Origin: Tetracentron sinense
Lineage: Eukaryota > Streptophyta > Magnoliopsida > Trochodendrales > Trochodendraceae
Direction of reading: 5' to 3'
Assembly: GCA_015143295.1 (NCBI GenBank)
Contig: CM026552.1
Span: 58,708,944 to 58,772,943 of the forward strand
Length of the DNA stretch: 64,000 nt
Program-made: the position numbers and the translations under genes
The notes under the pieces: model-generated
Databases searched by the model: none
What the model saw: the letters and a program-made list of their open reading frames with translations, nothing else
What the model was told of the DNA's origin: nothing
In this document: positions 43,500-54,045 of the stretch, in pieces
How the letters are laid out: the number at the start of each line of letters is the position of its first letter
Position numbering within the stretch: position 1 is the stretch's first letter

Positions 43500-46400
43500 T
43501 TGTTAGTGAACGAATGTCTTGCCCGAGTGTTGATTGACACAGGATCCACTCACTCCTTTGTGTCGCCTAGTTTCGCAAAGGGATTTTTGACTGAGGCTAC
43601 TCCGTTAAAGCAGGAGTTGACCATTGCAACTCCACTCGGCAAGTCAGTTGATACAGACAAGATATTCGGGGATAGTGTGGTTCAAGTGGGGGAGAATGAA
43701 CTGTTAGCCGATCTCATCGTCCTAGATTTTCAAGACTTGGATTTTGATGTCATCTTAGGGATGGATTGGTTGTCAAACCATCACGGGCATGTTGCGTGTT
43801 TTGAGAAGATGGTGAATTTCAAGCCGGAAGGGGGTAAGCCTTTTCACTTCCGAGGATTAAGAGAGAGGGACATTGCTCGCCTCGCAGCCTTGAGTGTAAC
43901 AAACCTAGAAGCACAAAACTCCTCGGCCATTCTGGTCGTGAGTGATTTCTTGGACGTGTTTCCGGAGGAACTTCCCGGGTTACCTCCGAATCGGGAGATT
44001 GAGTTCGCTATAGAGCTTACTCCGGGCACCGCTCCAATTTCAAGAGCCCCATATAGAATGGCCCCGATAGAGCTTGAAGAATTGAAGAAGCAAATTGAGG
44101 AGTTACAACAACTTGGTTTCATCCAACCAAGTGTGTCACCGTGGGGAGCTCCGGTCCTTTTTGTAAAGAAGAAAGACGGGTCGATGAGAATGTGTATAGA
44201 CTACCGTCAGTTGAACAAGGTAACTATCAAGAATCGTTATCCCTTGCCAAGGATCGATGACTTGTTCGACCAACTGAAGGGAGCGAGATTCTTCTCCAAA
44301 ATTGATCTTAGGTCGGGGTATCATCAATTAAGGATCAAGGCGGAAGATGTTCCGAAGACGGCCTTCAGGACTCGGTATGGGCATTACGAGTTCCTTGTCA
44401 TGCCTTTTGGGCTGACGAATGCACCGGCGGCATTCATGGATTTGATGAACCGGGTGTTCCGATCTTACTTGGATCGATGCGTGATTGTATTCATTGATGA
44501 CATTTTGGTGTATTCCCAGACACGGGAAGATCACGCACGAGACCTCTGCCTCGCTCTGGAGATGTTGAGAGAGCATAGGCTATATGCCAAATTAAGTAAG
44601 TGCGAGTTTTGGTTAGAGAAGGTCGCATTTCTTGGACATGTGGTGTCGGCCAAGGGCATTTCTGTAGATCCAGCCAAGGTTGAGGCAGTCATGAGTTGGG
44701 AGAGGCCCAAGAGCGTCACGGAGATACGTAGTTTCCTCGGATTGGCAGGCTACTACCGGAGATTTGTGGAGGGATTCTCCAGTTTGGCTGCACCTCTCAC
44801 CTACTTGACAAGGAAAAATGCAAAGTTCAGTTGGAGTGACCGATGTGAAGTAAGTTTCCAAGAATTGAAGAAACGCCTCACCACAGCCCCTGTCCTTACT
44901 GTGCCATCTGGACCTTTTGGGTATGAGGTGTATAGTGATGCCTCGCATGTTGGACTCGGGTGTGTCCTAATGCAACACAAGAAGGTCATTGCCTATGCAT
45001 CAAGGCAGTTGAAAGAGCATGAAAAGAACTACCCCACTCACGACTTGGAGCTTGCGGCGGTCGTGTTTGCACTTAAAATTTGGCGACATTATCTGTACGG
45101 GGTGGAGTTCTATGTGTACACGGACCACAAGAGCCTCAAGTACCTCTTTTCCCAAAAAGAGCTCAATTTGCGACAACGGCGTTGGATTGAGTTCTTAAAA
45201 GACTATGAGTGCACGATCCAATATCACCCGGGAAAAGCAAATGTGGTGGCAGACGCTTTGAGTAGGAAACCATCGGGGTTGTTGGCTCACATGTTGGTGC
45301 GGGAATGGAGACTGTTAGACGATTTGGCAAATCTAGACATCAGTGTGAACGATTCTGTCCGCAGTCCGGTTTTGGCAAATGTTACAGTTCGGCCGTACCT
45401 TATAGACTTGATCCAGGAGTATCAAGCCACGGACACTGACTTGTTGGCTTTCCGAGATAAGAAAGTGGCCAAGGGTAGTACGGACTTCTCTCTCACTAGC
45501 CGAGGTGCTATTACATTCAAGGGAAGGCTTTGTGTCCCAGCCAATACAGACCTTCGGAGAGAGATTATGGACGAAGCTCACCGGTCTAAGTATACAGTGC
45601 ATCCCGGGGGGACAAAGATGTACCGGAACCTCAAGAGTCACTTTTGGTGGCGAAACATGAAGAGGGAGGTTGCAGAGTATGTGGCACGGTGTTTGGTATG
45701 CCAACAGGTGAAAGCAGAGCATTTGAGACCGGCGGGTCTTTTGCAGTCTCTCCCCATTCCCGAGTGGAAATGGGAACATATCTCTATGGACTTCATCGTG
45801 GGGTTGCCGAAGACGGTTAAGAAGACCGATGCTATATGGGTAGTCGTTGATAGACTCACGAAGTCCGCTCATTTCTTACCGTACCGGACTACATTCAACT
45901 CCAATCAGTTAGCGGAGCTATATATCAAGGAAATAGTCCGATTACACGGGGTGCCAGTGAGTATTGTGTCGGATAGAGACCCAAGATTCACATCCAGGTT
46001 TTGGAAAAGTTTTCAAGGTGCAATGGGCTCCCGATTAGACTTTAGCACAGCTTTCCACCCACAGACCGACGGGCAAACCGAGAGGGTGAATCAGGTTATT
46101 GAAGATATGCTCCGAGCATGTATGCTAGATTTCAAGGGAAGTTGGGAAGATCACCTACCTTTGGTGGAATTCGCTTACAACAACAGTTATCAAGAAAGCA
46201 TACAAATGGCGCCTTTCGAGGCTTTGTACGGAAGGAGTTGTAGATCCCCATTGTATTGGGATGAAGTGGGAGAAAGAAAGATTTTGGGCCCCGAGTTAAT
46301 TGAACAAACCGCGGATAGGGTCAAGCTTATCCGGGAGAGGTTAAAGACCGCACAAGATAGACAGAAAAGCTATGCCGACAACCGAAGGAGGGATCTTGAA

Positions 46401-46826
46401 TTCCGAGTCGGTGATTTTGTGTTTGTAAGGATTTCACCGACCAAAGGTGTTATGCGATTCGGGAAGAGAGGCAAGCTTAGCCCGAGATATGTGGGTCCGT
46501 TCGAGATCATTACTCGAGTTGGCGAGGTGGCTTACCGTGTTGCTTTGCCCGCTCACATGGCGGCGGTCCATAATGTATTCCGTGTCTCTATGCTCCGGAA
46601 GTACATCTCGGATCCTTCTCATATCATCGAGCTTGATCCGATAGAGATCCGAGAGGACCTCACTTTAGTTGAGAAGCCGGTTCATATTTTGGATAGGAGA
46701 GATCAAGTGCTTCGCAACAAGACTATTCCGCTAGTCCTCGTGCAATGGCAACATCATGCCCGAGAAGAAGCCACGTGGGAGCGTAAAGCCGAAGTCAAAG
46801 CAAAGTATCCCGAGTTGTTTGAATAG
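43500..46826 (+). CDS. E2 pol polyprotein (protease, RT, RNase H, integrase, chromodomain-like end)
   Basis: About 1108 residues, open throughout. Approximate positions: protease [10 protein letters not shown] at 11-20; reverse transcriptase from 190, with FIDDILVYS near 330; RNase H with [10 protein letters not shown] near 478; integrase HHCC head 701-733 ([14 protein letters not shown]); DDE core with MDFIVG near 763 and SDRDPRF near 823; C-terminal [16 protein letters not shown], the chromodomain-like end. Domain order (RT before integrase) makes it Ty3/gypsy, and the end fits the Tekay lineage. There is no ATG at the start, which fits expression together with gag. Confidence 0.96.
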   Translation: MLVNECLARVLIDTGSTHSFVSPSFAKGFLTEATPLKQELTIATPLGKSVDTDKIFGDSVVQVGENELLADLIVLDFQDLDFDVILGMDWLSNHHGHVACFEKMVNFKPEGGKPFHFRGLRERDIARLAALSVTNLEAQNSSAILVVSDFLDVFPEELPGLPPNREIEFAIELTPGTAPISRAPYRMAPIELEELKKQIEELQQLGFIQPSVSPWGAPVLFVKKKDGSMRMCIDYRQLNKVTIKNRYPLPRIDDLFDQLKGARFFSKIDLRSGYHQLRIKAEDVPKTAFRTRYGHYEFLVMPFGLTNAPAAFMDLMNRVFRSYLDRCVIVFIDDILVYSQTREDHARDLCLALEMLREHRLYAKLSKCEFWLEKVAFLGHVVSAKGISVDPAKVEAVMSWERPKSVTEIRSFLGLAGYYRRFVEGFSSLAAPLTYLTRKNAKFSWSDRCEVSFQELKKRLTTAPVLTVPSGPFGYEVYSDASHVGLGCVLMQHKKVIAYASRQLKEHEKNYPTHDLELAAVVFALKIWRHYLYGVEFYVYTDHKSLKYLFSQKELNLRQRRWIEFLKDYECTIQYHPGKANVVADALSRKPSGLLAHMLVREWRLLDDLANLDISVNDSVRSPVLANVTVRPYLIDLIQEYQATDTDLLAFRDKKVAKGSTDFSLTSRGAITFKGRLCVPANTDLRREIMDEAHRSKYTVHPGGTKMYRNLKSHFWWRNMKREVAEYVARCLVCQQVKAEHLRPAGLLQSLPIPEWKWEHISMDFIVGLPKTVKKTDAIWVVVDRLTKSAHFLPYRTTFNSNQLAELYIKEIVRLHGVPVSIVSDRDPRFTSRFWKSFQGAMGSRLDFSTAFHPQTDGQTERVNQVIEDMLRACMLDFKGSWEDHLPLVEFAYNNSYQESIQMAPFEALYGRSCRSPLYWDEVGERKILGPELIEQTADRVKLIRERLKTAQDRQKSYADNRRRDLEFRVGDFVFVRISPTKGVMRFGKRGKLSPRYVGPFEIITRVGEVAYRVALPAHMAAVHNVFRVSMLRKYISDPSHIIELDPIEIREDLTLVEKPVHILDRRDQVLRNKTIPLVLVQWQHHAREEATWERKAEVKAKYPELFE

Positions 46827-46905
46827 ACTTGTGCATATGGCTTGTAATTTTGTTTTGATTTTGTGCATGTAAGTATCGTCCAAATTTCGGGGATGAAATT
46901 TTTGT

Positions 46906-46918
46906 AAGGGGGGGAGAA
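46906..46918 (+). other. E2 polypurine tract
   Basis: AAGGGGGGGAGAA directly precedes the 3' LTR, the usual plus-strand primer position. Confidence 0.93.
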
Positions 46919-49192
46919 TGTAGCACCCCGGACTTTTTCATCCTTAATGAATAGCACCTTCGTAGCTAATTGGCCGTTTTTGTAGTCTAATTAATAAATA
47001 AGGGAGAAATCAGAAATTCCGAAACGTCAGAAATGTGCGTTTTCGAAAGACGAACCCAACGCAAGTTGAATCGTCTAAATCCGACGAGCGAGTCAAAAGA
47101 TATGGTCAAAACAGTCCAGACATACAGAGAACCGATCGCTCGGTCCAGTCAGCGATCGATCGGTCCATAACCGATCGATCGGTAGCTATCGCGCGGTCAG
47201 AAATTTTGTATGGGGAAATTTTCCAGAGAGTGAGTTTTTGACCGGTCGATCGGTCATAAACACCGATCGCTCGGTAGGCAACCGATCGATCGGTCATAAC
47301 CACCGATCGCTCGGTCTTCGCGTTTTTGCAGAAATTTCAGTAAGGGCGTTTTCGTCTTTTGGGTGTTAAACCCTTACCCATAAGGGTTTGCTCGACCCTT
47401 TGAGCCCTCATTCACAACCCTTAGACATTTTGAGAGATAGAGAGAGAAGAGGAGAAAGCTCTAACCTAGGGTTTGGTTTTGAGAAGGAAATCAAAGGGGG
47501 TTTAAGAACCATAGCTCACCCCAACTCAAGTTGCTTCAAAATCGAGGCTCAAGCTCGTGTGTGAACCATTCTCCAAGCTAGGGCAGCAACCCAAGCACGT
47601 TTTTGAAAGGGGTTTCTTCCTCAACTCAAGTCTCCTTCAAGCAAAGGTGTTCTTCTTTCAAGTTGGAGCTTCAATCAAGGTTTCTATCAAGGATCAAGCC
47701 TTGATTTAAGGTTAGTACACCCTACTAACTTATCCTAGCAATAAATCTAGGTTTTCCTTATGAAATATGATTCTTGTTAGTATATTTTATTCTTTACAAA
47801 ATGTGTTATCTATAATAAATATAAACAAGATAAAGAAATGGTAGGGATGCTTGGATGGAGGTTGGATACGGCGATTGGATGCCGAATGTGTGATGTATGA
47901 TGTGTGATTGGAAAATGGAGGATGGGCATAGTACAAATAATAAACTTACCATGGTGTGATTGAATGGAAAATATGCATTTAAAAGAAAGAGATAAACTAC
48001 TAAGGAATAATGTATGAAAGTGTTTGACAAAATACCTAAACTATGAATAAATGATCTAAATGAAGAATATAGAAATGGGTTTTATGCATGTGTTCTTATA
48101 AATGATAAATCGATCAAATGTTATGCAAATTACTTAAGTTACCCATGTTCATATCATGAATTGAATTGCAATGCCATGTCTTGACTATCCTCATTATCAT
48201 GATAGTCACTATTGACACGTACACGAGCACGCATGATAGCATGAACCGAGATTTCAAGAGCATGTGCATATAATAAACAACAAGTGCATTTCATAACAAG
48301 GAGGTTGGTAGCCCAGGGAGGATTCGGGTACTAACCTCTGGCTCACAAGTGCATTTCATAACAAGGAGGTTGGTAGCCCAGGGAGGATTCGGGTACTAAC
48401 CTCTGGCTCACAAGTGCATTGCATATCAAGGAGGTTGGCAGCCCAGGGAGATTCGGGTGCTAGCCTCTGGCTCACAAGTTTACAAGATGGAGGTTTACAA
48501 GATGATGATCATGCATTCATGCATGCACACATACATGATTTCTACGAGGCATACCGGGACATGACAAGGGTTTTCAAGCATGAGTTTTACCGGCATTTTT
48601 GCATTCATGTACGCACGTCAGGATGCTTGTATTGTGTCATGCCCTATACTGTTTCTTTGTGATGTTTCTTTTACTGCTTGTATGATATTACTATTATGTG
48701 TTTTATTATTGTTATGGTCTGCTAGTAGCTTGTACTCGCTGAGTATTCCATGCTCAGCCGTACTTTCATGTCGGCAGGTACTGAGGGAGCCCTCGACCCG
48801 GAGCCTTGGGTCGAGGAAGAGTATACAGAGGAGAGAGAGTCGGCTATCCCATTACAGTCTCAGGCGGACCGAGACCTCGATGCGTGGCCATACCTCGACT
48901 ACTGTTGAGGGGAGAGTATGAGAGGGTTAGGTGTATTTTGATATTTTGATAGGTGGGCCTGTCCACCTTAGGCTTAGACATGTCTTGTATTTATGTTAAC
49001 TTGGAATACTATTTTGGATCATCAGAAGAAATGAAAATTTGTTTACGCTTCCGCATATATGATAGCTTCCGCGCTCTGATTATCGTTATGAGTACTGTAT
49101 TTTATCTTGTGCATTACAGGATGGTTTGATAGGTTCGCAGTGTGACACCTAAAATATCCCTAAACTCCTAGGGGGTATTTTGGGGCGTTACA
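46919..49192 (+). repeat. E2 3' LTR
   Basis: Same length as the 5' LTR, with three differences noticed. It carries the same palindrome cluster (47131-47315), tandem units (48280-48478), hairpin (48738-48758) and micro-ORF (48768-48908). It is followed by the ACTAT target copy and the remainder of the E1 LTR. Confidence 0.95.
48768..48908 (+). CDS. LTR micro-ORF, copy in E2 3' LTR
   Basis: Identical by eye to the 46-residue frame in the 5' LTR. In this position it would lie at the end of the element transcript or beyond it. Confidence 0.4.
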   Translation: MSAGTEGALDPEPWVEEEYTEERESAIPLQSQADRDLDAWPYLDYC

Positions 49193-50451
49193 ACTATGGC
49201 ATTTCAATCCTTAACATAGTGGTATGAAAATTTAGGCAACATATAGCACAATTGAGCAATTTATCATTTCTAAGAACAATTACACAATTTCTATTTCCAT
49301 TTTTCTTCATTAAGTCCATTTATCCCTTGTTTAGTCATTTTATCAAACACCCGGTGGGCCACATTTCTTAGTCCTTCTATTTCCCTTATTTAGTGCGTAT
49401 TTTTCATCAAGACATCAAGGTACATTCGTTATTTGTAAAGTGCCCATCTTCCATTTTCCTTTTCACACATCACACAACATCCATACGGCATCCAATCGCC
49501 TCAATCGACATCCCATCCACACATCCATACCTTTTTCTTATCTTGTTTATATTTAGTGAAGATGATACATTTTGTAAGGAAGAAAACATACTATCAAGAG
49601 TCACATTTCACAATAAAAAATCTAGATTATTGCTAAGGGAAGTTAGTAGAGTGTACTAACCTTAGATCAAGGCTTGATGTTGAAGAAACCTTGAAATAAA
49701 AGCTCTATTTGGAAGGAGGAAGCCTTTGCTTTAAGGGGACTTGAGTTGGGGAAGAAACCCTTTTCAAAAACGCCGTAGGATCGCTGCCCTAGCTTGGAGA
49801 ATGAGTCCCCCCACGAGCTTGAGCCTTGAACTTGAAGCAACTCGAGTTGGGGTGAGCTAGGGTTCTTAAACCCCTTTGATTTCTTCTCCAATGGAAAACC
49901 CTAGTTGCAAATCCCCTTCTCCTTTCTCTCTATCTCTCAAAATCCCTTAAGTTCTGTGAATGAAGCCCTAAAGGCTCGAGCAAGCCTTAAGGAGGAAGGG
50001 TTTAACCCCCAAAAGACGAAAAAGCCCTTAATGAAAATTCTGAAAAACACGAAGACCGAGCGATCGGCGGTTATGACCGATCGATCGGTTGCCTACCGAT
50101 CGATCGGTGTTTATGACCGATCGACCGGTCAAAAACTCACTCTCTGGAAAATTTCCCCATACAAAATTTCTGACCGCGCGATAGCTACCGATCGATCGGT
50201 TATGGACCGATCGATCGCTGATTGAACCGAGCGATCGGTTCTCTATATGTCTGGACTGTTTTGACCATATCTTTTGACTGGCTTGTCGGATTTTGACGAT
50301 TCAACTTGCGTTGGGTTCGTCTTTCGAAAACGAACATTTCTGACGTTTCGGAATTTACGATTTCTCCCTTATTTATTAATTTGACTACAAAAACGGCCAA
50401 TTAGCTACGAAGGTGCCATTCATTAAAGATGAAAAAGTCCGGGGTGCTACA
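49193..50451 (-). repeat. E1 5' LTR, outer part
   Basis: 1259 bp starting at the second ACTAT copy and ending GGGGTGCTACA. It looks identical to 29402-30660 of the E1 3' LTR. It contains the palindrome cluster at about 50053-50240 and the conserved GGTTAGTACAC signal on the minus strand (near 49659). Confidence 0.93.
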
Positions 50452-50456
50452 TTTTG

Positions 50457-50510
50457 GGTCGCGACAGAGGTGGTATCAGAGCTTAGGCATTAGAGTCCCT
50501 AGGGTCACTT
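50457..50510 (+). mobile_element. E0 LTR end, primer site and first internal bases
   Basis: GGTCGCGACA (50457-50466) completes the E0 LTR, and TGGTATCAGAGC (50471-50482) is its primer site. GGCATTAGAGTCCCTAGGGT then matches the E2 leader. At 50510 the sequence changes abruptly to the copia-type element, so E0 has lost its body and 3' LTR. Confidence 0.85.
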
Positions 50511-50965
50511 AGTACTCGATACCTTTCCAAAAATCCATCGGTATTCACACCGATAGATCAGTTAAATATTACCTCTCTGGAAAAATACCCCATACATATT
50601 TTTAGACCAGTCGATAGCCACCGATCGCTCGGTAGGCCACTGATCGATCGGTATCAACACCGAGCGATCGGTTGAGACAGAATATAAGCCAAAAAATTAT
50701 TCTTTTCATTTTTGTTTGATTCAAATAAGACCAAAAGACTTTGTTAGGCTTAAAACTATCATCCTAGGTATGTTTAGGGTTATCTAAGTCAAATCCAACC
50801 TAGGTAGGGGTTTCTAAGTCCATTACTTGTCTAGATCCGGTGTAAGAGCTTTTTCTTCAATTTCTTCACTCTTCTTGAAGCTTTAACTCTTCTGACAAGT
50901 TGAACAAGACTCAACACACATGATCTAGATCACGGAATTTGCCAATACCTACTTAGGGATTTACA
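50511..50965 (-). repeat. Element S 3' LTR, U3 part only
   Basis: On the minus strand the LTR begins TGTAAATCCCTAAG at 50965, directly after the polypurine tract AAAGAGGGAGAT (50966-50977). Its far end is truncated at 50511. The U3 holds a palindrome cluster at 50539-50673. Confidence 0.7.
50539..50673 (-). promoter_or_regulatory. Palindrome cluster in the copia-type U3
   Basis: ACCGATCGCTCGGT, GATCGATCGGT and ACCGAGCGATCGGT lie beside TCTCTGGAAAAATACCCCAT. The order and spacing match 30340-30449 in the gypsy-type E1 LTR. Core promoter sequence beyond it is lost by the truncation at 50510. Confidence 0.65.
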
Positions 50966-50977
50966 ATCTCCCTCTTT

Positions 50978-51634
50978 GGCAATTCCGGGACAAAACAAGA
51001 CTTACTCACATACTAGGTTCAAATTTTCCCAAATGATTCAAAAATGGAAAATTGGACCTTTACATGACTCAATACCAAAAAAAAGTTTCATGACACTTCA
51101 ACTTGTCATGTTTCCCCAAACTTAGAACTTGTTTGCCTGCACAAGCTCAACCAAAAACCTGTGAAGCATGGGAAATAATATCCAAAGAGAAAAAAGCATC
51201 ATCCATAACAGGTCATCCATAACAGGTTCATCAGGTTCATCCATATATCATATCCAATCCAAATAATACCATATCCAAAAAAATTTCCTGCACACATGAA
51301 AACTTGGTAAAATAATACCATATCCAAAAAAATTTCCTGCACACACTAAAACTCTCCCCCTTTTTGGCTCGAAATGCCAAAGGCAGAATAGGAATAAAAG
51401 ATGAGATAACATAAAATCAGAGTAAAATATCAAACATCATCTCATATAGAATAATAAACGCATCGAAGTCAATACCATCCATAAACATCCAAGTCAAGAT
51501 CATCCATATGAGGTTTGTACTGAGTACAACCAAGACAAAATACATCCAATGTCTCAAAATAACACTAGGACTACAGTAAACTCCTAAATATAAACATGAA
51601 ACATAAGGAGTAGCCTAGTACATGAAACTAACTA
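50978..51634 (-). other. Non-coding 3' region of element S with polypurine tracts and a direct repeat
   Basis: No gene is seen. A second polypurine tract, minus-strand GCCAAAAAGGGGGAG, lies at 51354-51368. Multiple such tracts are known in Sireviruses. A unit of about 50 bp (AATAATACCATATCC then AAATTTCCTGCACACA) is repeated in tandem at about 51263-51348. Confidence 0.6.
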
Positions 51635-52035
51635 TCACTCCTCATCATCAGAAGTGAGATGGGACTCACAATAGGCTCTAAAATCATAAACATCCCACTG
51701 TACACCTAGCACTGCAGCATCAAGTGATCCACGTCGACCTCGGATCTCTGTAGTGAACTCCTGGTAAGATGAAACATGAGTCTGGAGATCCATCTGCATC
51801 TCTCTCATCATCCTGGCAAGATCATCAATCGAGGCCGGAGGAGGACGAGATGACCCGGTACCAACTTCTGCTTCTTCCTTAGTATCTCGAACTGAAGCAT
51901 GTGAGAAACTCTGAGCTAGGGTCTTTTTGTTGATTTGACCCTTCGAAACTCGAGTAGGTACACCAGGAGGAGCAATGACCCCTTGAAAACCAAGGAGTTT
52001 AGTGATCAGGGAACCAAATGGAAGGGCTCCAACTA
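51635..52035 (-). pseudogene. Element S envelope-position ORF, C-terminal piece
   Basis: The frame contains a short polar region and a coiled-coil-like stretch with IDDLARMMREMQMDLQTH. It ends in acidic residues (HLTSDDEE). This is the end of a plant-transposon-type protein whose N-terminal part lies at 58530-59393 beyond LINE B. Function is unknown. The ORF as a whole is broken in several places. Confidence 0.6.
52021..52035. repeat. LINE B target-site duplication, left copy
   Basis: GAAGGGCTCCAACTA, repeated exactly at 58515-58529 after the poly(A) tail. Confidence 0.95.
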
Positions 52036-52116
52036 GGGTGAAGAATTCTACCTTTGAGGGAGTTTGCAAGAGGAAGGAACTTTCTAGGGTTTGTGAGCGA
52101 AACTCCCTAGGGTTTC

Positions 52117-54045
52117 ATGGCAGCCGACCCATTGAGAGGGAGATCTCCACCAAGGCCACCGGATAATCAAGGTAAATCATATGCAGATGTGGTAGGGACT
52201 TCATCTTCAAACATATCAAGTAAGGGGGTGATAAATCTGCAGGAGTTCAGTTTTGAATCCATTGTAGATGTAAAGAAACAATCCACGTATCAAGGTGAGC
52301 CAGCATTATTCTATTCTTCCGAAGAACTATTATCTTCTGCGGCTGTGTTTCAACATGTATTAATTGCAAAATTTGCATATGGAAGATCTTCAATCGAAGA
52401 GTTGAAAACCTTTATTCAAGGATCCTTACATACGAAACTTGCGCTAGCAGTCGGTATTTTAGATGAAAGACATATGTTAATCAGATTTGAATCTGAATCT
52501 GATTTCCTTTCCGTCTGGTTGAAAGAATACTGCTATATGGAGGGGCAACTAGTGAGATTTTTAAAATGGACGCCTTCCTTCCAAGCGGGTGCTGAACCAA
52601 CGGTGGTTTCGATTTGGATAGCTTTACCTGGTTTACCAATCAATTTTTTCAACCCAAAAGACCTCAAAGCTATAGGCAGCATCGTTGGAAAAGTTTTAAA
52701 GGTTGACGGGCCTACTAGAACTCTATCGAGACCAAGTATGGCTCGGATCTGTGTAGAGATTTATGTTAGTAGATCAAAAATCGAGAGATTTTGGTTGGGA
52801 CTAAGTATTTCTGGTAGATGGCAATAGATTGTTTATGAAAAAGAACCAGTGCTGTGTGGAAGATGCAATAAAATTGGCCACATTCGAGAGGCCTGTAGAG
52901 GGAAAAGGAATTATTCTATTAAGGGTGTTGTAAAAGATAGAAACTTGCTGAAGAAGAAAGGAGAGATCATCCCTGAAGCAAAAACTAAGGAATCTACAGC
53001 AAAATGGGTTGAAAAAGTTTTTGGCAAGTTTGATAATAAGGAAAAGGATGATCAAAGGTTGAGGATGGAAACTAATCCAGCGGGAGAAGAAGAGGGCGTA
53101 GATGGCAAAGTTCCGGATGGGATTAATAAGACTGATACAGTAGATTTATTATTGAAAACTCCATCATCAGATCATAGCTGTAGAGAAGAAGATAAGACCA
53201 AAGATTCAGATGCAAGAGATGCTAGAGGTGAAGAGCGAGAAGTTTCGAACATGGCAGAAAAAAAACAAGCAAACCATGTGATTTAGAGTGCTGGAGATAA
53301 GCTATCATTAATACAAGATCCCAATATTACAGATATCAGGGTCTTAGATAACAGAAGGGCAGTTCACAATAGCTTTATAGAAATTTCAGATACAGATATT
53401 GAATGCCAACAACATCAAGGTAAAGAGATGCTGGTTATTGAAGACACTTGTCAAGAAATTTTCATATAAGGGAAAGAAGATAATTCAGAAAAAAATTCAA
53501 CTCAGGATATGGTGCCTCTTTTTGAGAATAATTTGGGGACAGAACAGTTGGATTGAGAAGAAAATAACTCTATGAGGCAAGAGATGCTGGACAAAGATTT
53601 GGACAACACTTTCGAGGGCTGCAGTTATGAAGGTGTTATGGAAGAATTTGAATTACAGCAGATGGACAAGTTGGATAAATGCGAGATGTTGCTCAGCAAC
53701 GATGAGTTAGATGACTTGGATCAGAATGTGTTGATGGAAGCTCTTCAACTAGATCAAATTCGGGTCAAATTTAGAGATAAGGAGGAAGATAGTATGAGAA
53801 GGGATGGAAACCATTCAGAGGTTAAAAGGAGCAGAACAAAACCGATTCTGAATAGGGAAGACTTCACTCTAAGCTGCAAACTTTTCTCTAATAGAATAGC
53901 GGGATCAAGTTGGCTGAAAAACTATCCAGGTATCAAGATGGGAAATTCATTAGAAGAAATTCCATTACATACATCCATTAGAATGACAAGGTCGAAGACT
54001 CGAGCAGGAGTTCACACTGATTTACAAAAGTTTTCTAATGTTTAA
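52117..54045 (+). pseudogene. LINE B ORF1 (DUF4283 / zinc-knuckle RNA-binding protein), four in-frame stops
   Basis: ATG at 52117 (MAADPLRGRSPPRPP) opens one frame that reaches 54045 without a frameshift. It is interrupted by stops at 52825 (TAG), 53284 (TAG), 53467 (TAA) and 53554 (TGA). The DUF4283-type core lies in residues 60-236: FYSSEELL, GILDERHMLIRF, RFLKWTPSF, SIWIALPGLPINFF, IVGKVLKVDGPTRT, ARICVEI. Just after the first stop comes the knuckle LCGRCNKIGHIREAC, complete with all three Cys and the His. The C-terminal part is highly charged. The protein should coat L1 RNA. As it stands only the N-terminal 236 residues would be made. Confidence 0.88.

Larger units (their letters stand above)
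39526..49192 (+). mobile_element. Element E2: complete-looking Tekay-like Ty3/gypsy chromovirus
   Basis: The 5' LTR is at 39526-41799 and the 3' LTR at 46919-49192, both 2274 bp, with three differences seen by eye. Using the customary 1.3e-8 substitutions per site per year that is roughly 50,000 years. The target duplication ACTAT lies at 39521-39525 and 49193-49197. It has a primer site, open gag, open pol and a polypurine tract. It looks whole, with no break noticed. It sits inside the E1 5' LTR in the opposite direction. Confidence 0.95.
28323..50451 (-). mobile_element. Element E1: Tekay-like Ty3/gypsy chromovirus carrying E2 in its 5' LTR
   Basis: The 3' LTR is at 28323-30660, pol at 30771-34091, gag at 34218-35471, the primer site at 35783-35794 and the 5' LTR at 35799-36875 plus 49193-50451. 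The target duplication TTTTG lies at 28318-28322 and 50452-50456. The two LTRs look identical over the 1259 bp compared by eye, so the insertion is very recent. The coding region is nearly whole, with about one break. E1 landed 10 bp from the end of the E0 LTR. A duplicated segment at 36876-39525 disturbs the 5' LTR region. Confidence 0.92.
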
